Shown here one piece after another: positions 9,835-21,100 of a DNA stretch of 27,454 nt. The position numbers and the translations under genes are program-made. Below the pieces are notes generated by a model. It was not told the origin of the DNA. It saw nothing but the letters and a program-made list of their open reading frames with translations, and made no database searches. The stretch covers positions 1 through 27,454 of the forward strand of contig MU624734.1 of NCBI GenBank assembly GCA_025349905.2, read 5' to 3'. The stretch comes from Blastocladiella britannica (taxonomy: Eukaryota; Blastocladiomycota; Blastocladiomycetes; Blastocladiales; Blastocladiaceae). The first letter of the stretch is position 1, and each line of letters begins with the position of its first letter.

Positions 9835-9906
9835 ATAACAAAAAAAAAGGCCCTTCATCCAGCTGAAAGTAAAGAAAATTTGAGCAAGTCGAGCTGAGGG
9901 ACGTGA

Positions 9907-12900
9907 TCACTTGCGATGTGCCTTTTCGGAAGCGAGCGCGAGACTAAAGGCAAGGAGGAAATGAATGAGTCCAATTAAAATCCAGTGATAATAAAGCAAA
10001 AAGGACATACCGACGAATGTTTCCAATCGTGCCAGCGGCCGCCTCCTGAAGAACAGTGTCCGAAGACCCAACCATGCCCAGGAGCAGCTGAACCACGCCA
10101 TGCTCGTGCATTGTCACGCAATTCTCGGGATCCTTGCTAAGCTGATGCAGCGCCTGCGCGGTGGCGCGGTGAACATCCACATCCGGGCTCTTGAGGTACT
10201 TGACGAGCGGCGCGACTGCTCCTGCCGCACCAAATGCAATCCGGTTGTTGCCCCAGAAACAGCAGCGGGCAACGGCTTCGGCCAAGTGCTTGCGCAGCCG
10301 ATCGTGACGCGTCTGCGTCAGCTTGGCGAGCATCGGGACCACGCCGTGGTCAGTGATGACGGCCAGGTTTTCCTCGTCCTTGGAGATTTGAGCGATCGCG
10401 GCGCACACGGATGCGAGGACTTCAATGTGCTCGGACTTGAGGAGCGATACGATCAGCTCCAATCCACCCACAAATGACCGGACCATTTCGCCCGCGTCCT
10501 TGGCTATAATTTTTTTTTCTTGTTAATAATACAAGAATGTTGATGTGCTTTCATCAGGGACGAACCGTTTTCGATGCAAGGAGAAATGGCCCACGCTGCA
10601 GAAGCCTGGACAGCCGGGTTGGGCGACTTGAGAAGCGACCAAAGCAGACGCACTCCGTCCAAACGATCAATGATGGCCATGCTGTCGGCTATACGACTGA
10701 CCAGAGTCAATTTTTTGGGTTCGCCATAATATATAAACAATGATGAGACGAACCGTCCAGCGCACTCGCACCAATGGCACTCGTCACATTCACAAGCAAG
10801 CCCTGGTTGGTGCCCTTCAAGAGCCCGACGAGCGGCGTAATGCCGCCAGACTCACGGATCGCTTGCCGCCCCTCGGCTGCCTTGGCGCACGCTGCAAGTG
10901 CCCCAACAACGTTGACGAGTACGTCTTCGGGCTGGCCTTCGATCAACCCCACCAGCTTTTTGATCGTGTTGAGCTTGTTATAGGCGTGCACATTGTTCAT
11001 GTCCTGGGCTGTTTTCCAGATGGCACCCGTTGCAGCCGCAAGGAGTTCCTTGTTGGTGGAATGGTCGAGAAGCGCGACGATCGGGGTGATGCCGGAAAAC
11101 TCACGGACAAGAACGCGGGTCTCGGTGTCCTCGGCACATTTAAAGATGGCCGAAGCGCAGTGAGCCTGGAGCTTTTCGTTGGCTGAGGAAAGGTTCTCGA
11201 CCAAGAACTTGGTCATTCCCGATGTCCGAATTGCGGCGCGATATTGCTCTACATGTACATTTTATTGTCAGTTTGTATATTGGTGATCGTGATCAAGGGA
11301 CATGTACCATCCGATGCGCACTCTTGCAGAATTCCAACCACTGGGATCAGTAGCTTTTCATTTGGGCTCTTGAGGAGCTCAGCAAGAAGGGGAATCGAGC
11401 CCGCAATCCGAATTGCCTCCTTGTTTTTGTCTGTTTTTTTTTTTTTGTCCCTGGGTGAATGGAGACTTGAATGACTAAGGAAAAAAAAGCAACATACGCG
11501 ACTTGGAGCAGGTCCAAAGTGCAAGGGCACCCGAGACGGCAATGCGCTCCGAGTCCGGGTTGGCGGGATCAGGATGCAGCAGCCGAACCAGGGAGCGAAT
11601 CCCGTAATATTTGCGGACCATTCGGCGATTTTTTGCTAGATATACAACAAGGGGCATGGTCAACTATTTCGCATCCGCAAACTCAGAAAGTGTGAGCCAA
11701 GAACACACCGTATTTGGCGCAATTTGCAATGGTCTCTGCAGCCAAGCACTTAACGTCCACATTGTCGTCGTGGAGAAGATCTACCAAGGCTCGCATTCCG
11801 TCGAGCTCTGAGATGGCCTTGCGGATAATGTCTATTAATGAAGAAAAAAAGCAAGTCAGTTTGGCCAGTGCGGGACACCATAAAAAGAGGAGAACACGAA
11901 CAGTTGTTGGAGATCTGATTGAGTATCAAGAGGGACCCGATTTTGCACTTTGGGTCGTCCGTGTCGAGCAGGTTGACAAGAATCTCCAGGCCGCCAACGT
12001 TGCGAATTGCCAGCTGGTTGTTTTCGTTGAGCAAATCAAAGTCGCGGAGTGAGCAAATGGCAATGATGGTTGCCGTTTGGTTGCCAGCCTTGAGGTACTT
12101 GACCAACTTTTGGATTTGCCACTGCTCGGGAGGCACTTCGGCTATATACGTTCATGACGAATTCGGTGAGTCGTTTGGATTCGGCACGAGTGGCCATACA
12201 TTGATACATACAGTCTTGCCGCTTGTCTTGCATTTCTTCCTCCTCGGAATCGTGCGACTCTTCGCCAGAGTCTTCCATGACGCGATGGCGAGAACGGCGC
12301 GCAGATTTTGGCGATCCCGAGCGAGTTTTAGCGCTGCGGCGGATCGGGGATGGTTCGCGCTGCTGCTGGAGTTTCTTGCGGCGCTCACGCTCCGCATTCT
12401 TGTCGGGAGTAATTTGCCTTGAATAAAGATGCATGGGTTAATTGACAAGAAGAAACAACAAGAGAATCGGCACATACTTCCATTTGCTCGACGGCTCAAG
12501 AGCTTTGCCTCCACCGTTGAGCGGTAGCTTTTTCTCATCCTTTCTGTGGTTGAAATACTAGTGTCAATATACCTAATAAAATATCATGAAGTAAACAAGG
12601 GTAGTACCTCTTTAAGTACGCATTCCGCTTGCTCTCCGCGGCTTCGGCACGGTCATCGTCGTTGGGGTCACGTTCGGCAGCGGCAGCGGAAGCAGCGCCC
12701 TTTGCTGAGCCTGGTTTGGGTCCCCCAGTCGCAATTCCGGGCGGTGCCGATTCGCCCTTGCTCACGGATGCCAGCACGGGTGCATCCGATTCCTCGCGCA
12801 GAGATTTGGTGAGGTAGGCGAGGAAGTGCGGTGAGCGTGACTGGACAAGCATGAGCAGCGACGCAAACGTCTCGGTGTTTGCTGGCTCATAGTTGATTTC

Positions 12901-13319
12901 CGAGTTCCCGTCGTTGCTAATGCGGTACCCTTTGTTCATAAAGTACCCGTTGTTGGTGGCGGTCACAAGAAAAGAGTCGGCATCGAACGGCTTCACAACA
13001 ATGTAGCCAATCTCTCCCTTTTCCGACCGCCACGGCGGACATTTGGCTCCGCCCTCGAACGTGTAGTCGGATTCCCAGTCGATCCACTTTAAGGCATGGC
13101 GCTGTGGATCACGGCCGCAAATGCACTGCAGGGGGATCATCTCCAGCTTGATTTTTTCAATGGAAAGCTGCTCGAGCTGCTTCAGCTTTGTACGCAGCTG
13201 CTCATTCTCGCGGCTCAGCGTCTATGGTTTTTTTTTTCCACGTCAAATGAATACCTTCACAATTTGTGCAATGCATATGCATGGCAATAATATAGTAGTA
13301 GTACCTCAGTGTCGGCCAT
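9907..13319 (-). CDS. ODAD2: Outer dynein arm docking complex subunit 2 (armadillo-repeat ARMC4)
   Basis: Twelve exons: 13319-13305, 13221-12608, 12543-12478, 12417-12212, 12141-11902, 11831-11709, 11635-11498, 11430-11308, 11248-10754, 10688-10566, 10503-10011 and 9943-9907. All phases agree, giving 890 aa. The first coding exon is only five codons. A short coiled coil and an N-terminal domain with a Cys motif ([17 protein letters not shown]) are followed by a basic/acidic linker. The signature [15 protein letters not shown] then opens a long run of armadillo repeats. Near-invariant blocks of the family are present: [65 protein letters not shown] and [18 protein letters not shown]. The protein anchors outer dynein arms to axonemal doublets, so this is a direct marker of a motile flagellum. 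Human ODAD2 is longer (about 1,040 aa), mainly at the N-terminus. Confidence 0.93.
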
Positions 13320-13696
13320 GATTTTAATAGTAAACGTTGACTTTCGGCAATAGTTTTGATCCTCAAAACAGAGAGCGTTAGCGCAAGAGTAATATTGTTG
13401 GGAAAGTTTGAAAAAATTAAAGATTAAATTTCCCACTCCAAAATTGAATGCGAATATAGAAGCCCTCCCCCTGTGATCCATCCAAAACATTCCAAGTAAT
13501 ATATTGCTTACAATTGTGTCCTCTGGCGGGGTTCTTTGTAAAAATTTGGCGCTGGAAAGTAAGTTAACAGCCACTCGTACCTATTCCAACGTTTTGCTGG
13601 CTGGGATCCACCACATAGCGCATTGAAGTTGAATTCACTCGTATTTTTTGTGCAGCAATTGAGCATAATACACTCTCGAATGAGCATACTGGTCCA
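13320..13696. promoter_or_regulatory. Divergent region between ODAD2 and a disordered-protein gene
   Basis: 377 bp without a supported coding exon. Toward the plus-strand gene it contains a good acceptor (polypyrimidine run then TGTGCAG, ending 13655) and a possible donor GTACCT at 13578. A 5' UTR intron of about 78 nt is therefore likely for the gene starting at 13697. The frame upstream of 13697 is open back to a stop near 13617 but has no in-frame ATG. Confidence 0.4.
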
Positions 13697-15916
13697 ATGA
13701 GCTCGGAAATTGCACAGCCTCTACATGCACTCGCAGCAAACAACAATTTTGGCACTTTCCAGGATGGACAGTTGCAGAATGAGCGTAAACCACACAGCCC
13801 TGCACGCGACTCGGTGATCAGCCGAACACCGAGTGGGGGCACAAACGATGGAGCTGGTAGCTTACCCGTTGACCTGAATTTGACATCCATTTCCATGTCG
13901 CTGTCACTGGGACATCATCTTTTGGTCCCGTCTGCAGCCCAACTCGCAGGATCGGACATGCCTGGCATACCGGTCGTCTCCACCTCTCCCATCTCTCCAC
14001 CTCGAATGCGCAGTCCACAACGATTCGTGCCATCCAATCCAAGTGAGCGAGATACTGTTGCGGGCAGCAGCAATGGGGTCGTCGGAGGGAATGCGTCGCT
14101 TCCGCCACCGCCGCCGCCACCGCCCGACCGCTCGGCGCTGCGCTCGTCCGCCTCATCAACAAAGCTCAAGTTCTTTTCAGCAGACTTTGTGCACCATATG
14201 GACGATCCCGCCGTTCTCAAGCTGCGACGTGAAACCGCCGTCATTCGAGACGGCTGGTGCGCTCCGCTGCTCCCGCCACCCCCACCCATGCTATCGACCA
14301 ACCGCACGTTTGGAAAAACGGCGGTGACTAGTCCCACGTCCACTGCTGGCGGTGGGACCTTTGGAGGGAGCACGCATTTTCTGGCCGCAACCTGTATTAT
14401 GCCAAGCATGATGGATCTTGACCCGGTTGCTCGACTCTCCCTGCAGGGCACGGATGATGCAGGGCCGGGAGCAAAGCAAAAGCGCGATGCGACACCAACG
14501 CCCGCTGGATCCGGTAGTGCAAATGGAGGCACGCCACTACGGGGCCACTATGGCAACGGGTCGCGGTCACCAGACGTGCAATCGCAATCGCAATACCAGC
14601 AGCAACAGGGGCAGACGAAAAGCCCTCTGAGACGAAAACCAGCGGCGTCGTCCGGAGGAAGCAGCACTCCAACCAATGGGAGCAAGGCGTCACCCAGTGC
14701 AAAGGCTGACGGAGCTGCAAAGGCGCGCCAACGGCCGGCATCGGCAGGATATCGGCCGAGTGCGGGAGGAGCCGCATCGAGTCGGCCAGCTGCGACACCG
14801 GCGGCGATCGCACAGTCCATGTCTCTGCCAGTGTACTCGCCGCTCATGGAAGACGCGACATTGCCGTCGTCTGGCGCCCAGCCGCCACGCTCCGCAACGT
14901 CAATGGGGTACCATTTACCCGCGGCGCGCTCAGCTCCTCTCCCGCCAAAGCGTCCCGGCTCTGCCTCGCGCCCGCGATCGGCACGGAGCAGTCGCCCAAA
15001 CCCGGCCCTCGCGGCTGCCGTGGCCGCTGCCGCTGCCGTCGGCCCCGGTGGCATGGCTACAGCCGCCAAAATGTACGGTGGCGGTGGGTCGCCCGGGTCG
15101 TCGCGAAACCCTAACCTGGGTGGTAGTGGGTCGCACAGCGGCAGCATCAATGCCATTCCGCCTCCATCATTGTCGTTTGCCTCCTCCTCGTCGTCCTTAT
15201 CGTCATCGCCTTCGTCTTCCTTTTCGTCGTCGTCGTCGTTGCAGAGGGTACCGGGACTCCGGCGGTTGACGTCCATGTTCCCCATGTCGCAAGTCGCTTC
15301 TGTCATTGCCGGCGGCCTTGTTTCTCCGTCGGGCCGGCTTGGAACAGGAGGAGGAGGTTCGGCTGGCTCGTATTCGGATACGCCAGTGTCACCCGCGGAT
15401 CTCGCCATCATTGGGCTCGAAGGCATCCGGTACTCGGGGGCACGAAACGGGTTTGCAGGCCCAACATCGCCTGGGGGCTCGAGCGGCCGCGGCAATGCTG
15501 CTGCCAAGTCCGGGACTTCTGCCTCTTCTTCGTCCTCAACCACCGCCACTGGTGCCACTGGCACAACCAAGAGGAAAATGCGGAGTAGCGGTATAACGTC
15601 CACATCCATGGCAGCGCGATCGGCGGCGCCCGAACCCGTCTCATTGGTCCCAGGAGCGGCCCAGGTGTCGGCGCTACAAGGCATCAACCCGCTCACCGCG
15701 TCTGCCGCACCCGGATCAGCTTCCGCTACACGACAGTCCATTACTTCCATCCTCGTGTCGTCGCCGGTTGCGCCGGGTGCGGCCATGGTGGTCGTGGCGG
15801 CAACGGCATCGGGTCCTGCGACCACTCCCGCCGCAATTGCCTCGAATCCAGTCAGCGCCAAGTATAATCGGATGAGTGCACTTCCCCGGCTCGAATTTGC
15901 AAGAGCCAAATATTGA
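13697..15916 (+). CDS. Large disordered Ser/Ala/Gly/Pro-rich protein, function unknown
   Basis: A single uninterrupted frame of 739 aa. Composition is dominated by Ser, Ala, Gly and Pro, with a polyproline run (about residue 136), polyserine runs (about 495-515) and several SP/RPxSA motifs. One less biased segment (about 153-195, containing FFSADFVHHMDDPAVLKLRRE) looks like a short folded or binding element. I see no signal peptide, transmembrane segment or catalytic motif. A 464-codon antisense frame (14548-15942) covers the 3' two thirds. I prefer the plus strand because the frame is longer, covers the whole locus, and is followed by AATAAA. Many SP/TP sites suggest phosphorylation. I do not recognise the family. 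It is convergent with the next gene (55 bp between stops). Confidence 0.7.
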   Translation: MSSEIAQPLHALAANNNFGTFQDGQLQNERKPHSPARDSVISRTPSGGTNDGAGSLPVDLNLTSISMSLSLGHHLLVPSAAQLAGSDMPGIPVVSTSPISPPRMRSPQRFVPSNPSERDTVAGSSNGVVGGNASLPPPPPPPPDRSALRSSASSTKLKFFSADFVHHMDDPAVLKLRRETAVIRDGWCAPLLPPPPPMLSTNRTFGKTAVTSPTSTAGGGTFGGSTHFLAATCIMPSMMDLDPVARLSLQGTDDAGPGAKQKRDATPTPAGSGSANGGTPLRGHYGNGSRSPDVQSQSQYQQQQGQTKSPLRRKPAASSGGSSTPTNGSKASPSAKADGAAKARQRPASAGYRPSAGGAASSRPAATPAAIAQSMSLPVYSPLMEDATLPSSGAQPPRSATSMGYHLPAARSAPLPPKRPGSASRPRSARSSRPNPALAAAVAAAAAVGPGGMATAAKMYGGGGSPGSSRNPNLGGSGSHSGSINAIPPPSLSFASSSSSLSSSPSSSFSSSSSLQRVPGLRRLTSMFPMSQVASVIAGGLVSPSGRLGTGGGGSAGSYSDTPVSPADLAIIGLEGIRYSGARNGFAGPTSPGGSSGRGNAAAKSGTSASSSSSTTATGATGTTKRKMRSSGITSTSMAARSAAPEPVSLVPGAAQVSALQGINPLTASAAPGSASATRQSITSILVSSPVAPGAAMVVVAATASGPATTPAAIASNPVSAKYNRMSALPRLEFARAKY

Positions 15917-15929
15917 AAAAAATAACGTG

Positions 15930-15935
15930 AATAAA
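15930..15935 (+). terminator. Candidate poly(A) signal of the 739-aa protein gene
   Basis: AATAAA begins 14 bp after the TGA at 15914-15916. The site lies in the 55-bp gap to the opposing stop codon, so the two transcripts probably overlap at their 3' ends. Confidence 0.45.
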
Positions 15936-15971
15936 AATGCATCGCATGTTATATAAACAAATTTGGGTGGA

Positions 15972-17939
15972 TCAGCCCATGGCACTCATGCGGTGCAGTG
16001 TCCGCCGCTTTTCACGACGAGCCGCCATGTCCAGGGCAGCGGTCATTTCGTCAAAGAAGGACGCTGAGTCGGTCGGATCAGGAAGGGCATTGTGACTTTC
16101 GGCGGCATCCGATCCCTCGTGGTGTTCATGGTCGTGGCGCTCGTGGTCGTGGTGCTCGTGGTTGTGGTGCTCGTGGTCGTGGTCGTGGCGTTCATGGTCG
16201 TGGTGGGGACCTTCGCCGGCACCATCTTGATCTTGATGGTGGTAGTGATGTTCCTCATCACCATGGTCATCATAGCGAGAGTAGCCCTCAGCAGCGTAGG
16301 TGTCGTTGTGGTAGGCAGCCGTCGCGTCGTACTCGGCGAAATGGCCGCCGACGTGGTCGCCAAACTCTTCCAAGTCGTCAAAGAGCCCAGCCTCTTGCTC
16401 GGCCGCGCCCAGACCCATATCCCCGGACACGGGCATGGTGAGCATGGCGAACGGGTTCAAAGTGAGCGCCGCCGCCAAGTCCTGCTCGGCAGCGGTACTG
16501 CCAGCAGCAGCGGCCCGGCTTCCAGCGCCAGCAGCAGTGCTGCCGCCGAGAGTCGCCACCAAGAGCTGATCGACCTGCGGCAAATCGTCGTCCCCGTGGA
16601 TCCCAAGGCCGTCGAGATGGTCGTCGGCATCCTCGGATGTACCCGCAGCAGCACGACGACGAGACAAAGTGGCAACGACGGCGGCGGCCGCCGCGACCGA
16701 CTCGCCGCGCTCGGCAAACGCGTCGCGGGTGGCGGCGCTGATACTCTTGCCCCGGCCCAGGGTCATGGACGCTGCCGCTGCATGGTAGACGGTGGGAGGC
16801 GCATGGTACGGCGACACGTGGGCCGTGTCGTCGGCGAGCATGCGCGACCGGGCGGCCGTGGCGTCGGCGGTGGCGGCGATTTCGGCGGCCGGACGCGCCG
16901 ACGCACGGCCACGTGAAAGAGCACGACGTAAGGTACCACCGACCGTCGCTGATTCCGCTCCGTCGCTGCTACTATCGGTGTCGCGCAGAGGACGGCCCAT
17001 GCGGCCACGCGACAGTGCGCGACGCAGGGTCCCTCCAACACCGCCGCCGCGGCCGCTGGCAGCAGCGCGATCGGGCGACACAGACTTTGCGCGCGCTGCA
17101 GATTCTCGGGGTGGCGGTGCACGACCGCGTGAGAGCGCGCGGCGCAGCGTGCCACCGACGCGACTGAGGGCTGTTGCTCCTACAGGAGACGTGCTGCGCT
17201 GGCGCGGGGTAACCTTGTTCGCTTCTGCCGTTGTTTCTGTACCTGCCGCTGCCGCGGGCAAAGGCGGGCCGACGCGTCTGGCCGACAATGCACGCTTGAG
17301 CTTGCGCACGATTCCCTTTCCCTCCGCACCGTCGCCGTCGCCGCCAGTAGACGGCAGCGAGCCTTCGAGCGACATCACCACTGGGCCGGTCGGTGAATGC
17401 AACCGGCCGCGTTCCAGGGCAGTTTCTGATGCCAGGCTCTGGACTGATTTCTTGAGCGGAACCGGAGGCGGCGCGGTGCCGGTGTTCCGGCCGAGCGACG
17501 CAGTGCGCGGCGCCGGTTCCAAGTCGCTTGGAAACCGCACCAGCCGCTGCTGGGCGCTGGCTCGGCGCGGGCTGTGGTGCATGGGCGGTGGTTGAAGTAC
17601 CGGAACGTGGTTGGCACTAAAGTCGTCGTCGTAGCCCTCATCGCCAGCATGCCAGTCGAGGGGCTCCAGCACCGAAAGCGAGCTCTGAAAGACGCTGGCA
17701 CGGCCGTTGCTGGTGTGTAATTGCGATGCCAGTGCGGGCGGAAGCGTCGAGGGTAGCTCTGCCGGCAATTGGCGCGCAAGGCCAGGTGGTAGTGGTTCGT
17801 CCTGGTGGTGATGGAGCATAAGCGCGTCCAAATCAGAAAAAAGGTTGTCCATTGAGACCGATGTCGCGCTGCTGTTGCCGCCATTTGCGGCATTCGGGCG
17901 CGCCAGGGGCAGGGGGAGTGCGGCCAGAGGAGCGTCCAT
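15972..17939 (-). CDS. Disordered protein with four basic serine repeats and a His-rich tract
   Basis: A single frame of 655 aa starting at ATG 17939. Three near-identical copies of [13 protein letters not shown] occur at residues 261-273, 301-313 and 333-345, with a diverged copy [13 protein letters not shown] at 209-221. Each keeps R/K-R-A-L-S, a strong basophilic-kinase site (Arg at -3 and -4). The three matching copies also have Leu at -5, as in AMPK/CAMK consensus sites. Spacers contain additional SP sites and TLSRRR-like pieces. The middle is acidic and Ala/Gly-rich. Residues 579-608 hold 16 His among Asp, Glu and Arg (HDHEHH-type), a plausible metal- or pH-sensing tract. The last ~45 residues form an amphipathic helix ending in a basic cluster. 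No signal peptide or membrane segment is visible. I do not recognise the family. Confidence 0.72.
   Translation of the reverse strand: MDAPLAALPLPLARPNAANGGNSSATSVSMDNLFSDLDALMLHHHQDEPLPPGLARQLPAELPSTLPPALASQLHTSNGRASVFQSSLSVLEPLDWHAGDEGYDDDFSANHVPVLQPPPMHHSPRRASAQQRLVRFPSDLEPAPRTASLGRNTGTAPPPVPLKKSVQSLASETALERGRLHSPTGPVVMSLEGSLPSTGGDGDGAEGKGIVRKLKRALSARRVGPPLPAAAAGTETTAEANKVTPRQRSTSPVGATALSRVGGTLRRALSRGRAPPPRESAARAKSVSPDRAAASGRGGGVGGTLRRALSRGRMGRPLRDTDSSSDGAESATVGGTLRRALSRGRASARPAAEIAATADATAARSRMLADDTAHVSPYHAPPTVYHAAAASMTLGRGKSISAATRDAFAERGESVAAAAAVVATLSRRRAAAGTSEDADDHLDGLGIHGDDDLPQVDQLLVATLGGSTAAGAGSRAAAAGSTAAEQDLAAALTLNPFAMLTMPVSGDMGLGAAEQEAGLFDDLEEFGDHVGGHFAEYDATAAYHNDTYAAEGYSRYDDHGDEEHHYHHQDQDGAGEGPHHDHERHDHDHEHHNHEHHDHERHDHEHHEGSDAAESHNALPDPTDSASFFDEMTAALDMAARREKRRTLHRMSAMG
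16116..16205 (-). repeat. His-rich low-complexity coding tract
   Basis: Thirty codons alternate CAC/CAT His with GAC/GAG/CGC, giving 16 His. On the plus strand the same tract reads as poly-Val, which produces a false hydrophobic frame. Confidence 0.85.
16905..17315 (-). repeat. Four coding repeats of a 13-residue basic serine motif
   Basis: Units lie at 17277-17315 (diverged), 17121-17159, 17001-17039 and 16905-16943, all within one coding exon and in one frame. The last three encode the same 13 residues. Spacing between unit starts is 156, 120 and 96 bp, so this is a spaced motif array and not a head-to-tail minisatellite. Confidence 0.85.
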
Positions 17940-18184
17940 CTTCGTTGTTTGAGTTTTTGGAATTGGTACTGCGGCAATGTCAAAGAGGGCTCAAGGACCA
18001 GTCTATAGAATTTTGGTTTGGTTTGATTTTTTCACAGAATGATTTTGAAAGACAGGGCAGCGGTCCGTATACCGCGACCGCGCGACGGTGCGCGGTGATT
18101 TGGTCTTCAAAAAAAAAACGGTGAACCAAAAAAAAATTCATTCGTTCAACCTCAGCCACACCAGCGAGCGACCAAGTCCGTTGC
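17940..18184. other. Gap between two minus-strand genes
   Basis: 245 bp holding the 3' flank of oligopeptidase B and the 5' region of the 655-aa gene. There are A-runs at about 18108 and 18128. No gene is seen. Confidence 0.5.
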
Positions 18185-21100
18185 TCAGAAGAAGTTGGCG
18201 AGCCAGTTGTAGATGCGACTGACGTTCCGATTCCCGCGCCGGCCCTGGGTCTGGTACGCGTGGTGCGCCAGCGTGATCTCGTCCACCACGTGCGCGTCAA
18301 GCGCGTCCATGTCTTCGACCGTGGCCGACCGCGACAAGAGCAGCGGTGGCGGCAACGGATGCAGCGGGAATGCACTACTACCACCGTCTTGCGATGTCGG
18401 GGATGGTGGGCGGGCAAGCGCTCTGCCCAGCGAGTCCATAACGGTGGCTGCACCGCGAGCAAACGCCAAAGCCGCAATGTTGTTGATATCGGCCACCGTC
18501 GTTGAAGCACCAGTAGATGTTGCCGCGGTTGTGGTGGCATTCATGGGAAGCGGGGCCGACATGAGCGAGGCACCCACGGTGTAAATCAAAAACGCGTACT
18601 CTTGCGCCAGATCCTCGAGAAAAGAGTACGCGCCGCCACTCCCGCCGTGACCGACATTGTCGATCCGCAGCAGGAGAAGCTGGTCTCCCTTTTTGTGCTT
18701 GCGCAGCTTGGCCACCCATTTGAGCGGCTCAAAGAACGAGACGCGCGGATCGTTCATCCCGCCCACGACCATCATGTGCGGGTACTCTTTGGACTCGACA
18801 TTGGTATATGCTATGTGTTTATGTGTATGAGATCTCCATCCATGTGACAAATAAGCATATGTACATACGGCAATAGCCCTTCATGCATCGGTAAATCTTT
18901 GGGTCAGCGGGATTACCCCATTCTTCGTACTCTATAGATTCAATTGTCCAACGAGGACAACAATGGTTAGGTCAAATGTAAAACACAGGATCTAAAAAAA
19001 TTGATACAAACCAAATGTGGTCCATGGCAGGGTCGGATCGCTCATTGTGTTGAGCACATCAACAAATGGAACTTCGGTGAGCGCCGCACGAACCAAGTGA
19101 GGTACCTCATTGACAATGTTGCCAATGAGCAAACCACCAGCACTGCGCCCGTAAATGGCCAACTGATCAGGGCTCGTGTATCCCTCTTTGATGAGGAACT
19201 GGATGCATGCGATAAAGTCCTTGAACGTGTTGACTTTTTTATCGAGTTTTCCGTCCTCGTACCATGCATTGCCCTTTTTGCTTTATGAGCTGTTGGGTGC
19301 CAGCGAAGTCCACCAGTTGATAACAAGAATCGTACCAAATCAGCCCCACCGCGGACGTGTGCGATCGCGTAAATGAACCCGCGATCCAAGAGCGATAGAC
19401 GTTGCGTACTCTGGGAAATGGAAAATGGTTTAACCTAACAAAATAAAAGCAATGGAAAAAGAAACAAAATATACAAAAATAGGATCCTGGCACGAGCCGT
19501 ATGCGGCGTATGCGTGAAGGAGCAACGGACTCGGCCCACGACGCATCCCCGATGGCGAAAGCACGAGATCTCGGCGGTAGACAAGCGACATTGGCACGGC
19601 AGTCCCGTCGTCGCCCACTGCAAACACGCGCTGGCTCGCATAGAGCGCCGGGTTGTACGGGATTGGTCCGCCGACGCGCTCCTCGTGCACGATCGTAAAC
19701 GTGCGCTTGTCACAGTCATAGTCGACCACCTGCTTTGGCTGCGTGAGCGACGTGTATGTGTACCGAAGCGTCGCCGAATGGTACAGGATCTGCTTGGACA
19801 AGTCTGCCACTTCCTCGCTGACCGTCATCGGGAACACTGCATATACCTTGCTTTTTGGCAGGTTAATATATAGGTAGCGCAAAGTATAACGAGATGACAG
19901 ACCTTTTCCGGAAAGGACAAGTAATGGAACGTCTGCAGCGACGGATCCTTCAAGTCAATAACTCGCACATTTTGAATGCAGTTCGAGCGCTCAAACACGG
20001 CCAAGTGGCCGGCACGGATCGCAAAGTCCTCGATAAAGACAAAGCCGCGGGCAGAGAGCACAGTTTCGCGTGGGCCGAGTACCAAAGAGGACGCGCCCGT
20101 GATGTCTTCATTGGCGGCGGTGTCACTGAGCGGGACCCGGAAGAGCCAGTTGTTTTTGTGCGTCCCCTCGTTGGTCAGGACGTAAATGTGGTTCTCGTGC
20201 CGTCCAATCGAGTACGTGACTCCCTCACTGCGCGGGAACACGACCGACAGTTTGGATTGCTGTGCCGGGAGGGCCAAATCAATCACCCTCGTCTCCGAGG
20301 TGACCTGTGCCGCAGAGTGCACAACAATCATGGAGCTATCGGCTGACTTGGACATGGTGCTGTTTTTTTTTTGGCGCATGTGAGTCTTTCTTCCCAAAAT
20401 TGTAATGAATGAAATGACCTACAGGTAAAACATGTCGTCCGTTTCTTCCCAAAGAATCTGGTCGCTATGGGTGGCGGGATCGTTGTCATCGGTTGCGATC
20501 TTGTGGAGCATGACGCGGTACGCGCGATCCGCAGCATCGACTGCCAAGTAGTATCCATAGTCGCCGTCGCTGGAAAACTCCCAATCCTCCCAGCACTCTT
20601 TGATCCGAGTCGGGAGCAGTTTGCGCCCATGAAGGTCGTAAATGAGGAACGTGTACCGCTCGTTTCCTACCGTGTCAATCGCAAGAGCGACCCATCTACC
20701 GCAGGGCGAGTGACGCAGGCATCCGAGTCGGAAGCAGGTGTGCGATGCAAATTCGGGAATGGTGGCAAGCTCGTTCTCGTCCCTAACAACTCAATGCGAA
20801 TGGAGTCAAAATGCGGATCTGCCAAAATGAGAAACCGAATACGTACAAGTACACCTCAGAGTCGAGTTGGCCAGTCACAGGATCAAGACGCTCGCGGACA
20901 TGCTGGCGATACTCCTTGCGCGGCACCCTTCGCGCATAGTAGGTCCATCCATCTGGCAGCGAAACGCGGGCGGTGGACTCTGCTTCGTCCACCTTGGAAA
21001 CAAACTCCCTGAACAATGTGCGCTGGAGTCGCTTCGTGTGCTGGAGGCAGTTCTTGGTGTAAGCGTTTTCTTTCGCAACGTAGTCGAGCACAGCTGGATT

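Noticed and set aside
14548..15942. 464-codon minus-strand frame
   Set aside because: It covers only the 3' part of the plus-strand gene and has no separate 5' structure. The plus frame is longer and has a correctly placed AATAAA.
16092..16916. Plus-strand frame rich in Val/Leu that looks like several membrane helices
   Set aside because: It is the antisense of the His/Asp/Glu-rich tract (CAC and GAC codons read as GTG and GTC). It has no homology and ends in a shadow of the Ala-rich part.
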